From Mycoplasma sp. 1018B (GTDB taxonomy: Bacteria; Bacillota_I; Bacilli_A; Mycoplasmatales; Metamycoplasmataceae): DNA of 64,000 nt. The notes under the pieces are model-generated. The model did no database searches, was not told the DNA's origin, and was given only the letters and a program-made list of their open reading frames with translations. The stretch covers positions 186,001 to 250,000 of the forward strand of contig NZ_CP102084.1 of assembly GCF_024582675.1 (NCBI RefSeq), given 5' to 3'. This document shows positions 13,014-24,325 of the stretch, piece after piece. The translations under genes and the position numbers were made by a program. Every line of letters begins with the position of its first letter. Position 1 is the first letter of the stretch.

Positions 13014-15093
13014 TTTTCTCTTTTATATTGTAAAAAATATTATTTAGTTGTAAAGTATATTGTTTATTAATATTGTTAAAAATAGGAATGATAGTTTTCC
13101 AAGCAAAATTATGTAAATTTAAGTAAAATTCTTTGGCATTAGAAGTAATTAATGGTCTTTCTGATAAAGGATTTTCTTTAAAATTACTTTCTAATTCACC
13201 CGTATCAATTATACCATTTTTATTAGCATCTTTTCAGAAACTAATATTAGCTTTAGTTAATTTACTACTATCAAAATATTCGCTAGTATAAGCGACATAA
13301 TTGTTTAAATTTTCATAAATATCACTTGGTTTTAATATATCAATTTCTTTATAATTTTCATTATTAATTGCCTTATTAAAAGCATTAAAACGCATAAATG
13401 GAGTATATTTAATCGGCACAATTGTTTGTTGATTATTTTGTTCCAAAACTATAGCGTTATAATCTAATGAATTTAAATAACCTGATAAAGAAATTTGATT
13501 AATAGTATTAGCACTTGTATCAATTTTAATATCATGAATTTGATTAACTTGAGCATTAATTTTTGATCTTATTTGTACAATTTTTTTATTAAATCCCATT
13601 GAATCTAAAAAAAGTTTATAAAACAACTTATAGACAGGTGTTTGGTTAACTATTTCTCCATTTTGTCTTTGAGTTAATTGATAAGGTCAAACATTATTTT
13701 CAAAATTTTGAATATTACTATTACGATTGTTAAAACGATTATTGCGACTATTAGAATTAGATAAATAAATGCCATTATTAACTGTTCTTGCTCAATCTAA
13801 AACATAAGAATTATTAGTATAAATAATTGAATTACTATTATTTTCTTTATAACCAGTTAATCAGTAATTTTGTATTGTTTGATATTTTTTATTAGCCTGC
13901 GTTAGATTATTAAAATTAACATTATTATAATCACTAGCGCTATAATATGGGGCAAAGGCAAATTTTAATCATTCTCTTGGTATTAATTCTACAATTGAAT
14001 AATAGTAAGGCAAAATACTTGGATAATACTCTGAATTAATAAAACGATTATTTATATTATTACGTTTAAAAGTAACTTTCTTTTCAGGATGATATTCGGC
14101 TATATCTTTAAGTGCATCAAGTAAATATTGATAACGTTCATTATCGTTAGTATTTCCTAATTCAAAAAGATTTTTAGTATTAAAAATATTACCAACAAAA
14201 TAAACATTATCTGATTTTTGATTAAAATTAATTTCATTTGAAATGTTAAGATTTTCTTCTTTATCTTGAAAATGCAATAAATAAGCAAAATTATCATAAA
14301 ATTCTTTGTAATAATAACCATATGTTCCTATAGGGTTTTCATCAGTGCGATAAGTTGCTTTAATAAAAGAATTATTAAAATCTAAATTAGTAACATATGA
14401 ATTAGCTCAATGATGCATATATTCATGAAATAAAATAGGCATTAAATATTTAACTTTTTGATCTATGGTAAAACCTTTTTCTGCAACAAAAGAACCGTTT
14501 AAATAAATATTTTCAATATTAGTTATATACAAACCATTAGCATTAATGTCTGTAAAACGCAAATCATTAACATTGATTTCATTTAAATGAGTTATTTCTG
14601 GTCCAAAAGTCATTTTAGCGTAGAAATGATTAGCCAATAAAGCTAAACCATATTCTTCAAGTAAAAAACGTTTTTCTTTTTGTTGCTTATTAGAATTGTC
14701 AAATTCACCATAAGAGTGATCTTTAAATTTTAAACCATTAATAGGATCAGTATAAACGATAATATTTTTATCTTGTTCATAAGAAAAATATTCTTCTTTT
14801 AATCAATTGTTTGGATCTTGATTTAAACTAGAAATGAGATTTTTAGTTTGTTCATTTAATAAATATTTCTCGTCTAATTTAATTTTTAAAAAATCTTCTT
14901 CATAAACATCATAATTGTCACTTTCGTTTTCAATATGAATATTTTGTCCATTGTTAGAAATAGGCAAATTAACATAAAATGAATCATTTTCTTTATTTAA
15001 AACTAAATAAGTAGCAAAAGCAATTCCTAAAGAAACTCCAGTTACAGTCAAACCTAATCCTAATGTTCATGCTAATTTCTTTTTAAAAGCCAT
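13003..15093 (-). CDS. Membrane-anchored zinc metalloprotease, MYPU_1760-like
   Basis: 696-residue protein with a basic N-terminus and one membrane helix (residues ~8-32, LGLGLTVTGVSLGIAFATYL), so the bulk is probably outside the cell. ILFHEYMHHW (H223, E224, H227) is a clear HExxH zinc-protease motif. I recognise the overall layout as the mycoplasma 'MYPU_1760 family metalloprotease'. Near the C-terminus DANKNGIIDTGE (residues 622-633) fits an EF-hand or dockerin-type calcium loop. The start has AAGGAGAATAAA just upstream. The 3' end overlaps the DUF402 start. The substrate is unknown. Trp is UGA throughout. Confidence 0.8.
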
Positions 15094-15263
15094 ATTTTAT
15101 TCTCCTTATTTATTTTTTTTAAATTCACATTTTTATTAAATAAAAAAATGATTATCTTTTTGTTTGTTTATTATAAATTTTATTGCACTTTTAATTTTAT
15201 TTTTGTTAAAATAAAAAAGAATTTTTATAAAAATTCACATTTGTACAAATTATATTAAAACCA

Positions 15264-15334
15264 CTACAATGAATTCATTTGGGTGTGCTTTATTTAAAAA
15301 AAGAAAATAAAGTGCTAGATGTTCGAAATTGTAG
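15264..15334 (+). promoter_or_regulatory. Structured 5' leader of rpsB-tsf, candidate S2-responsive element
   Basis: CTACAAT (15264-15270) pairs perfectly with ATTGTAG (15328-15334) and encloses a second helix GTGCTTTATTT (15285-15295) with AAATAAAGTGC (15305-15315). The non-paired strands (GAATTCATTTGG and TAGATGTTCGAA) contain the only G/C-bearing segments of an otherwise AT-rich leader. A TATATT box lies at about 15251. Ribosomal protein operons often have such autoregulatory leaders. That S2 binds here is inference. Confidence 0.5.
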
Positions 15335-15365
15335 CGAGAAATAACAAACTAAAGGAATTAAAAAA

Positions 15366-16232
15366 ATGACAGAACAAATCAAAGATGAAACTCAAAAAGT
15401 TTCAAAACCAGAAGAAAAAAAACTTATTATTTCTAGAGATAAATTATTAGAGGCTGGAACTTATTTTGGCCACAAAACTAGTCAATGAAATCCTAAAATG
15501 AAAGAATTTTTATTGCCAAATAGTCAATCAAAACGTGGTATTCACATTATTGATACAAATTCTACTCTTAAACGTTTAGAATTTATTTATAAATTGTTAA
15601 ATAAATTTGCTGCTAACCCAAGAACTAGCTTTATTTTTGTTGGAACAAAAAAACAAGCAAAAGAATCAATTAAAGAAAATGCTATAAGAACTAACAGTTT
15701 TTACGTTTCAGAAAGATGATTAGGTGGTACTTTTACTAATTTCCAAACTATTTCAAAAAGAATTAAAACAATGGAAGAATTAGAACAAATGAAATTAGAA
15801 GGTTTTCCAAATAGAACTAAAAAAGAAGTTTTAGAATTAGAAAAAAAACTTGCTAAATTACATACAAATTTAGATGGTATTAAAAAAATGCAAGGACCTA
15901 CTAATTTTATGATTATTGCCGATCCAAATGAAGATGAAATTGCTGTTAAAGAAGCAAGAAAAAAAGGTGTTAAAGTTATTGGATTACTGGATTCAAATAC
16001 AGATCCTGATTTAGTTGATTTTGGTATCCCGGCAAATGATGATTCAGCAAAAAGTATTAATGTAATTATTACAATTTTAGCTGATGCTATTGCTACAGCA
16101 AGAGGCGGAAAAGCTAAATTTGCTTATCAAGGTGATGAAGCTATTGTATTACCAAAATTTGAAGCAGAAAAAAAAGATTCAAACCGTAAAGTTTTTGTAA
16201 AAAAAGAAGCAGAAACTACTAAAGGAGAATAA
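15366..16232 (+). CDS. rpsB: Ribosomal protein uS2
   Basis: Component of the small ribosomal subunit, 288 residues. Conserved S2 blocks are present: [19 protein letters not shown], the [12 protein letters not shown] segment, [26 protein letters not shown] and the C-terminal [15 protein letters not shown]. There is an N-terminal extension of about 25 charged residues and a long C-terminal tail ([20 protein letters not shown]) beyond the usual domain. The ribosome site AAAGGAATTAAAAAA precedes the ATG. tsf follows after 2 nt, the standard rpsB-tsf operon. Confidence 0.97.
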
Positions 16233-16234
16233 TT

Positions 16235-17113
16235 ATGGCAATTGATAAATTAGCTTTAATTAAAGAAGTTCGTGAAAGAACTAACGGTGGAATGATTGAT
16301 GTTAAAAAATCATTAGAAGAATCAAATTGAGATGTTGAAAAAGCTATTATTTGATTAAAAAGTAATGGCAAAATTAAAGCAGCTAAAAAAGCTGATAGAG
16401 TTTCAGCTGAAGGTTCTTTAGCTATTGCAAAAAATGCTAAAAGAGCTGTTTTAGTAGAAATAAACTGTGAAACTGATTTTGTGGCTAAAAATGAACAATT
16501 CAAAACAGCTGTTCAAACTGTTGCAAATGCTTTATTAGAATCACAAGTTAATAACAATGAAGATTTAAATAAAGTAGTTATTAATGGTGTTACATTAAAT
16601 GAATTTATTGATAATTTAACAGCAACCATTGGAGAAAAAATTTCATTTAGAAGATTTGTTTCATTAACTGCTAATGAAAATGAAGTTTTAGGTGCTTTTG
16701 CACATATTAACGGGCAAATTGGTGCTTTAGTTAAAATCAAAGGTCAAAATGAAGAATTGGCTAGAAATGTTGCAATGCATGCTGCAGCTATGAAACCAGA
16801 ATATGTATTTGTAAATCAAGTTCCTGCAGAAAGAATTGAAATTTTAAAAGCAGAATTTGTCAAACCAACTGGTTTTGAAAACAAACCAGCAAATATTCAA
16901 GAAAAAATTCTTCAAGGTTCATTAGATAAAAAACTTGCAGAATTTGTTTTAGAAAAGCAAGCTTTTATGATTGATGATTCATTAACTATTGAAAAATTAT
17001 TAAGTACTCAAAATTCACAATTATTAGATGCTGTTAGATATACAGTAGGTGAAGGAATTGAAAAAGTAGTTACTGATTTTGCTGCGGAAGTGGCTCAACA
17101 AATGAATAAATAA
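16235..17113 (+). CDS. tsf: Elongation factor Ts
   Basis: Nucleotide-exchange factor for EF-Tu, 292 residues, full length. It begins MAIDKLALIKEVRERTNGGM with the UBA-like N-terminal domain, then the exchange motif CETDFVAKNEQF, and a dimerisation/core region including AMHAAAMKPEYVF. The start lies 2 nt after the rpsB stop with AAAGGAGAATAATT as ribosome site. It ends AEVAQQMNK, followed by a terminator with a long T tract. Confidence 0.97.
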
Positions 17114-17135
17114 TTACTTTTAATAATAAATTATT

Positions 17136-17187
17136 AAAAAAACGACTTAAATACAAAATAATAAAGTCGTTTTTTTTTTTTTTTTTT
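17136..17187 (+). terminator. Terminator of rpsB-tsf
   Basis: AAAAAACGACTT and AAGTCGTTTTTT form a 12-bp stem with an AT loop, followed by an unbroken run of about 18 T. It is the strongest simple terminator in the window. Confidence 0.9.
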
Positions 17188-17188
17188 G

Positions 17189-17230
17189 AATTACATATAA
17201 TTAAATTATCTCAATTAATATAATGTAATT
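17189..17230 (+). promoter_or_regulatory. Promoter region of the MIP1-MIB1-ATPase operon with inverted repeat
   Basis: TATAAT at 17219-17224 with T/A-rich flanks is the likely -10 box, about 30 nt before the MIP1 ATG. It overlaps one arm of an 8-bp inverted repeat, AATTACAT (17189-17196) and ATGTAATT (17223-17230), which could be an operator or part of a leader fold. No clear -35. Confidence 0.45.
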
Positions 17231-17253
17231 ATATTATTGTTGAAAGGAATAAA

Positions 17254-19686
17254 ATGAAAAGAAAATTTAAATTACTATTAACTCTTAATGCTTCAAGCAT
17301 TTTTGTTTTAACTCCTTTATTTACTGCTTGTGTTAATGATGAAGAAAATATTAAAGAAAAAAAATTTAACGATGTAGATACAAAACCATCAGATTCAAAA
17401 AATAAAGATACTTCAAAAGAAAAAAATAAAGATTATGATAACGCTTTGGCAAAAGAAGGTGATAAAGTAGAAGTACAACCTTCAGGGCCAAATTTTTTAC
17501 CTAATAACACTAATACAGTTAATGCAAGAATTCCTGGAAGACCAGAATTAGTAGATACAGATTATCAAAGTTATAATAGTTTAAGTCCCAATGAAAAAAG
17601 CAAAATAGATTTAGAGGCTTACATTAAAGCTCTTAGTGATTTAAATGGTGATTTTAAGACTGTTAATGATTTTATTAAAGTCAATTATCAGGTTCCTTCT
17701 TTGAATGATCAATTACAAATTGATCAATATAATGAAAAAGCAAAACAATTGAATTTACCTGATTATCAAAGCTCAATATTAAGAAATTTTTCATTTAAAA
17801 CTAGCAATGACTATTTATTTTTGAATCCTATAAGAAATTCTACAAAAGCAGCTTATTGAAATTCTCAACCTAATAATAGAGGTTTGCCAAGATATTTACC
17901 TAATGAGCTTTATAAAAAAGTTGCATTAGAATCTTTTGCTATCGAATTTTCTAATTCTAATGATTTAATTGAAAAAATTAATCCAAACAATTCTTATCAA
18001 TTATATAAAGGTACTGCCTGAATTTTAGATTATGAATTAGATGAAAATAATTATCCTACTAAATGATATCTAGCTACTAACGCACACGTTGCTGCTGCTT
18101 TTTTGAAAGATTTAAAAACTAATGCAAATACTAATGATCGTTTTACTAATTTTATAGATCAAGAATTAGAATATGAAAAATATGTAAAATTTAAAGCTGT
18201 TGTTGATAAAGGTGAAGCTAAGTGAAAAGAAATTAATGATGTATATGATGAACCCATTGAACGTTTATTAAAAGAAAAAAAACATTATTTAGGTTTAAGA
18301 CAACAAGCAGAAACTGATAATGATCAAACTAAAGTAGCTTATTATCAAAATTTAATGAATAAAATTACGAATGAAGATTTACCTAAACTTTATCAAGAAA
18401 AAAATGCAAACGTTAATAAACAATGAGAAGCTTTGGATTTAGAATTTAGAAAAGAATATGATCAAGCTAAAAGACAAATTGATAAAGGTTTTTTAGGAAC
18501 TACGAAACAAATTTCTTTAACACATTTTAATGAAAATACGCCATTAGATCAATGATTAAATGTTAATGATTTAGCTTACACTGCAGAAAAATTTACATTT
18601 AAACCTGAACAAGTTAAATTAATTTATGCTGGTGTAGATTTTCTTAAAACAAGTCCTAAAGATTATGTAGATAATACTTCAGAATTAAGCACTTTAGAAG
18701 AATCGGCTGATTTTGCAGTTTTGGAATTTAATTTTAAAAATTCAACGAATAATTATTCTTACACTAAACATACTAGTGATAATAATTATTTTGCTGATGT
18801 AAAAGTTCAAAATGCTCAAGAATTAGCTAAAATTGCAACAAGTAATTTTGCTAATTGAAAAAAAGAAGATAAATTTACGTTTTCTTCTAAATCATTAAAA
18901 GCAACATATAAAGAGGATGAAAAAGAAATAATTAAAAATGTACCTTTAACTAACGGAACTAAAGCTGATATTCCTAAAATAGATATTAATTTAATAGCTT
19001 TAGGATTTCCTTTATCAAATACTGATAATTTCATTGAAAGAAAATATGTTGAAACCGAAGATTATTATGGTAAAAATAGTCAAAGTTTATGAATAAATAA
19101 ACCTTTTTATATAGCTGAAGGTAAAGAAATACCTAATCGTATATCAACTAAGGAATATGGCAATGGCTTTAATAAAGCCTTAAGTATAAGAAATCATTTA
19201 GATATGCCTGGTATTCTTGATTATAGTATTGTTAATCCTCTTATTCATGCTGAAAATAATAAAGGTTATCAATATAACTTTATAAAAGATAATCAATCTT
19301 CATACAATAAATATGAATATACAAATTATGGTTTGGGTTATTCTTTAAACTCTTGACAACCGTTAGGAGGAGCTTCTGGTTCAAGCTTAAGAACAATTGA
19401 TAATAAAATCGTAGGAATTAATTTTGCTACAGCTGATGCAAGTGGAGTTTCTTTAACTACTTATACTCAAGCATTAAGAAGTGAAAAAGATACATATCAA
19501 GGTTTTTATGGTAAATATCAACTAGAAGAATATGATCTTATATATGGAGGAGGAGAGAATCAAAGAACTTCATATAGAGAAGCATTAAAATCTCATAATG
19601 AAAAGATTAAAACTTGATTATTTCCTAATGGTTTAGAAATTGAAAATATACCAACTGAATTTCGTTTTAATAAGAAGGAAGCATAA
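17254..19686 (+). CDS. MIP family immunoglobulin-specific serine protease (copy 1), lipoprotein
   Basis: 810-residue lipoprotein (lipobox LFTAC, Cys26) of the DUF31/MIP family. In characterised mycoplasmas MIP cleaves the heavy chain of IgG that is held by its partner MIB. The trypsin-like triad is readable: H278 in LATNAHVAA, D486 in ESADFAVLEF and S708 in GGASGSSL. The N-terminal linker is Lys/Asp-rich, followed by RIPGRPELVDTDYQSYNSL, a block conserved in copy 2 at 30718. Trp is UGA throughout. The stop overlaps the MIB1 start by one base (TAATG), giving tight coupling. It stands first in a gene string that continues into the F1-like ATPase. Confidence 0.93.
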
Positions 19687-22382
19687 TGATTAGAGCTAAA
19701 AAAATTAAATTATTAATTAATTTTGGTGCTATTAGTATTTTAGGTGTTGCTGGAGCAGTAACGGCTAAAGTTATAACTGATAATAGCAGTGAAAAAGCTA
19801 GAGATTTAAATGTTATTATTGCTTCAAGAGGCGATATTTCAACAATTAATACTAAAAATGTTGAAACTAATGATAGCAATTCATCTAATAAAGATAATAA
19901 TTTAAAAGAATTACCAGAACCACAAAAAGAAACTACAGAAGTGAAACAAGATATTAAAGAGAAAGAAGAAACAAAAGATCCAGAGTCCAAACCAGCGGAA
20001 CCCGAACCAGCGGAACCCGAACCAGCGGAACCCGAACCAGCGGAACCCGAACCAGCGGAACCCGAACCAGCGGAACCCGAACCAGCGGAACCCGAACCAG
20101 CGGAACCCGAACCAGCGGAACCCGAACCAGCGGAACCCGAACCAGCGGAACCCGAACCAGCGGAACCCGAACCAGCGGAACCCGAACCAGCGGAACCCGA
20201 ACCAGCGGAACCCGAACCAGCGGAACCCGAACCAGCGGAACCCGAACCAGCGGAACCCGAACCAGCGGAACCCGAACCAGCGGAACCCGAACCAGCGGAA
20301 CCTGATCCTAAACCAATACTAGAACCTAAACCTGAAAATCCGGTTGAAGAACCTATTGAACCAGTTATACCATCTACTAATAATCAAAATGATGAAGAAC
20401 CAGAAAAACAAAATTCAGGTTCAGAAGAAAAAGATGTTGATGAAAAAGAAGAAGAAACAAAAGTATTTACTGATGTTCCAAAACAGATTGAAAATACTGA
20501 ACCTCCTAAAGATATAGTAGATGAACCAATTGTAGTTGTTAAACATGAACCTGTTCCAGAACCAGAACCAGAACCAATTCCTCGACCTGAACCTGAGCCT
20601 GATCCGGAGCCTATTCCAGAGCCCGAACCTCAGCCAATGCCCAAACCAGAACCCGAATCTAAAAAACCAACAATAGAAGATATGTTGCCTCAAGCTTCAG
20701 AAGGTATTGTTAATATAAATAAATTACCTGATTTAGATTTTAGTACACTCAAACCTGTGGAAACTCCTAAAGGTCAATTAAGTGAAATAGACAAAAAAAC
20801 TATTAGAACAGCAATAAATAATTTAGTAACAATTTCTCAAAATATTCCAGCAAAATTCACACCAGAACAAATTAATGAAATTAATAAATCAATTAATGAT
20901 ATAAGAAAATTAAATGCTTATACAAAAAATGAAGGAGATAATGATTGAAGTTCTTTATTAAATGGTTTAATTGTAAGTGATGGTAGAACTACTGAAGAAA
21001 AAGCGAATGCTATCGGCTGACCATATAAAGACAATCGGCACAATTATTCTTTATCATTTAAATTAATGTGAGAAAACTATCAAAAAGATCTTGAAAGTAT
21101 GTTAGCTAAAGGTATGGTTCCTAGTTTACACTGAGGTTCATTCGGTAATGTTTGAGGTTTTGCTGATCATAGTGATAACGTAGTAAGAAATAAATTAATT
21201 GCAGATAATAAAAAAAGATATTTCCCATATGATACTGAATATAAACGTACTTCAGGTACTATTAGAAATTTAGATTATGAAGGTTTTAGTAAACGTGATG
21301 TTACTAATACTTTTAGATTTTTAGGAGCAAGTAGTAATAAAGGAATTACTGTTTTAGAATATAATCCTACTTCAGCTTTTGCTAAAAGCAATGTTAATGA
21401 AAAAAGAACTATTGCTGTTTTAGATGCAACAAATAAAGAGGGATACAATAGTTTTCTTAAATTCTTATTAGATGCTGAAAAAGCTAGAAAAAAAATTGAT
21501 GGTATTGTTATAAAAAACATGGGATTATTTGATAAAACTCAAGATTTTAGTGAAATTCTTTCTAAAATGCCAAATAGTATTCAAAAATTAACGCTATTTT
21601 TCGAAGGCAAGGACACTTCATCATTAATTGGTTTGAAAGACAAAAAAATTAAAGAAATTGATTTATATAATTCAAGCAATACTATAGCTGATGATTGAGC
21701 TATAAATCCTTATGCACTTAAAGGAGTAGAAAATATTACTTTTGATTATAACTATGATATTGGCTTACCAGGCATTCCTGGAAATAATCGTGATATGCCT
21801 GGATCAATAGTATTTAATACTTTAAAATTTGATAAAGGTATGACTTTAGATCAAATTAATGAAGGATTAAAAATTGCTTTAAAGGATAGATTTAATGAAA
21901 GAATTTTTCAAGGTTCATTTGGTGACGGTTCATGACCAACTTACTTAGATTTTTCAAATATACCAAAAATAAGAAGTTTACAAGGTATGAATTTTTATAA
22001 TCGTGTTTTTAAGAAATTAACTTTATTTAATAAGACTAATGTTTTCACTGTTGATGCAAAAACGCTTCATTTACAACAATGATCAGCTTTATTAATTAAA
22101 GGACCTGATCGTCCTAAGTTAATGTTTGTTTCTCCTCGAAAAGTTGATACACTTTATATACAAGGTAATGCTGTGGATTTAGGCGATAATTGAGGTCCGG
22201 AACTTTATGGATTAATTGAATCAGGCAAGGCAGTTTTCAATACTGTATATGTGGACAATCAAGTAATGGCAAATACATTAAATGATTCTCAAGCTTTTAC
22301 TACTTTTGGTAAAACAGCAATTGTAAAACCAAGCAACTTTGATACTAATGGAGGAAATAGTGAAATCATCTCGTTTGATTAA
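19686..22382 (+). CDS. MIB, immunoglobulin-binding/blocking virulence protein (copy 1)
   Basis: 898-residue surface protein anchored by an N-terminal membrane helix (LLINFGAISILGVAGAVTAK). MIB binds the Ig light-chain variable region and displaces antigen in characterised species, presenting the heavy chain to MIP. After a conserved N-terminal stretch there is a disordered Pro/Glu linker of about 260 residues, including 21 copies of PAEPE, then a KVFTDVP island. The conserved Ig-binding region runs from ~PTIEDMLPQ (residue ~330) to the end. It includes IGWPY, SLHWGSFGNVWGF and a leucine-repeat-like part (MPNSIQKLTLFFEGKDTSS). The last 23 nt overlap the next gene, so MIB1 is physically tied to the ATPase cluster. 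Confidence 0.93.
19991..20305 (+). repeat. 21 tandem copies of a 15-bp unit (PAEPE) in MIB1
   Basis: ACCAGCGGAACCCGA is repeated 21 times; the last copy has one base change. The DNA units are otherwise identical, so the array is young or kept uniform. The unit is about 67% G+C in a genome that is extremely AT-rich. It encodes a Pro-Ala-Glu-Pro-Glu repeat in the linker between membrane anchor and binding domain. Copy-number change would keep the frame and alter reach. Confidence 0.97.
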
Positions 22383-23826
22383 TCCAAAAGTTTTAAGATT
22401 CAATTGAGAAAAAGAAAATATTTTAAGAGTTATAGCTTTATCTACTCTGTTTATCTTTGTTGTTATTTTTGGCTTCTTATTTGAATTTGCTATGAAGCAT
22501 TTAAGTGTTAATTTACTTTCTTATGAAGATTTGTTTAACACTTCTTATACTTTACATAAGGGATCAAATTTCTATGTATTTTATACTGTAATTCTCTTTG
22601 GTCTTTTAATAATAATAAGTACTATGAAAAGTTATTTTTTAGTCAATAAAAATAACTTAAAATTTTCTAAATATATTACATGGTATGTTCTTTATAATCT
22701 TTATGCTTTAGCTTTATTAGTTTTATTTGCTTTTAGTTTAAATGTTAATTCTAATACACAAGCTAATACCTTATTAAAAAATTCTTTTGTAATTATTCCA
22801 TTATTGATTATTGATTTAAGTTATGATTTCTTTAGTTTAAGTATGCAAAATAAATACTTTACTTTAGATTTAAGAAAGATTATTTTAGAAATAAGTTATT
22901 TATTAATTAAAATTGTTTTAATTGCAATAGGTTTTTATGTTTTACAAGTTTTTTTAGCTGATAAACAAATTACCGCAATATTTATTAATAATTCTTTTAT
23001 TAATCGTTTACAAAGAATTTTTGTTGTTACACCAATTTATAAAAATTTAATTATATTTGCTTTAATTTTTGTTTTTGCTTTAATGATTGCACATAAATTT
23101 TTTGCTAATAAAAATAAAATCTTTAATTCAGTTATAAGAAATAAAATATTAAAACACTTAGTTAAAAACTTTTTAATGTTATTTTTAGCATCGATAATTT
23201 TTGCTTTTTATGCTTTATTCAAAACTAAAACAAAAGAATTAATTTTTAAAATTGAAAATAACAATGAATTAATTATTTTTGTTTTAGTAATTTCTTTAAT
23301 TATTTTATTATCTTTAAGTTTTATCTTTTTAACTATTTTTTCACAAAAATGATTTAATAATTTCGACCAAAAAAAATATTTTATTTTAAATTTATTAATT
23401 AATTCTTTTTTACTATTAATTGCAAATTTATTATTAAATTTTCAAAATCGCTTAATAATTAATATTACTTGTTTAACTTTAGTATTTATAAATTATTTAA
23501 CTCTACTTTTAAAAAATAAATATAAATTAAATTCTTTTGAAAATTTACTTCTTAGTTTTTATCTTATAACGGGTAGTGCAATTTTGATTTTTAGTAATTT
23601 ATTATATTTAACTACGAATGAAAATAATTATTATTTATTAGTTTGAACACATATTTTTGATATAGCAACCGTATTTGTTTTAGCTTCTTTAGTTATAAGT
23701 TTATTAATGGTAATTTCACCAATTATTTATGCTATTTTAACTAAAATAATTAATAATATCATAAATAAAGAAAACATTAAGAAAGGCAAAGAACATGTTC
23801 AAAAAGTCCCAAAAAAATCTAACTAA
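22360..23826 (+). CDS. F1-like ATPase-associated polytopic membrane protein (MSC_0624 family)
   Basis: 488-residue integral membrane protein with about ten hydrophobic helices (for example LSTLFIFVVIFGFLF near residue 28 and VFALMIAHKFFA). The C-terminus is a basic tail. Its place, directly upstream of the gamma, epsilon, alpha and beta-like genes, matches MSC_0624, the presumed membrane part (X0) of the mycoplasma F1-like ATPase. Start: GTG at 22360, behind AATGGAGGAAATA. It overlaps the MIB1 3' end by 23 nt. The next in-frame ATG (22492) would remove the first membrane helix. Several Trp are UGA. Confidence 0.85.
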
Positions 23827-24325
23827 AAGTAAAAAAATAAGCAATAATCAAAAAATTATTCTTGAATTTAATAAAAAGGCTCAAGAATATAAAAACAAAA
23901 TTTTACAAGAATTTAATAATGTAAAAAATACTAATAATTTTATTGATTATGAACAATTTTGAAATTCTTTTTCTTTAAAATTCAATTATTCTGAAGAAGA
24001 ATTAAAAAATCATTTATTTACATTATTAAAAAATTTCTTTTTGTCAAAAAAGAATTTAGTTTTGGACCAATTTGTTTTAACTTTTAGTCGTGATCCAAGA
24101 TTTAATTTGAATGCTTTTGTACCTAAAATAGATTTTAAAGCTAATTCAAATGTTGCTGACATTGATTTAACTTCAAATAATGATGCAATAAAAGCAAATT
24201 TAAATACTTTTTTAAACAATTTATTAGATAACAATTTTAAAATTGAGTTTTTAAGAGATTGTATTATCTTTAAAAGTCAATTAGGCTATAAATTATTTAT
24301 TGGGGAAAAATTTATCGATGAATAA
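23795..24325 (+). CDS. F1-like ATPase-associated protein (MSC_0623 family)
   Basis: 176-residue soluble, Lys/Asn/Phe-rich protein with no catalytic motif that I can see. It starts MFKKSQKNLTKSKK, overlapping the membrane-protein gene by 32 nt, with a GAAAGGC ribosome site. Its stop overlaps the gamma-like gene by 8 nt. The family is assigned by position and size in the conserved seven-gene F1-like ATPase cluster of mycoplasmas rather than by motif. It is probably a cytosolic accessory or stalk component (inference). Confidence 0.75.

Noticed and set aside
19991..20305. Possible CRISPR array
   Set aside because: Units are contiguous 15-mers without spacers and are in frame in a protein gene.
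20421..20693. Minus-strand ORF rich in Trp, Phe and Arg opposite the MIB1 linker
   Set aside because: It is an antisense shadow of the Pro/Glu-rich linker; no ribosome site and no conserved features.
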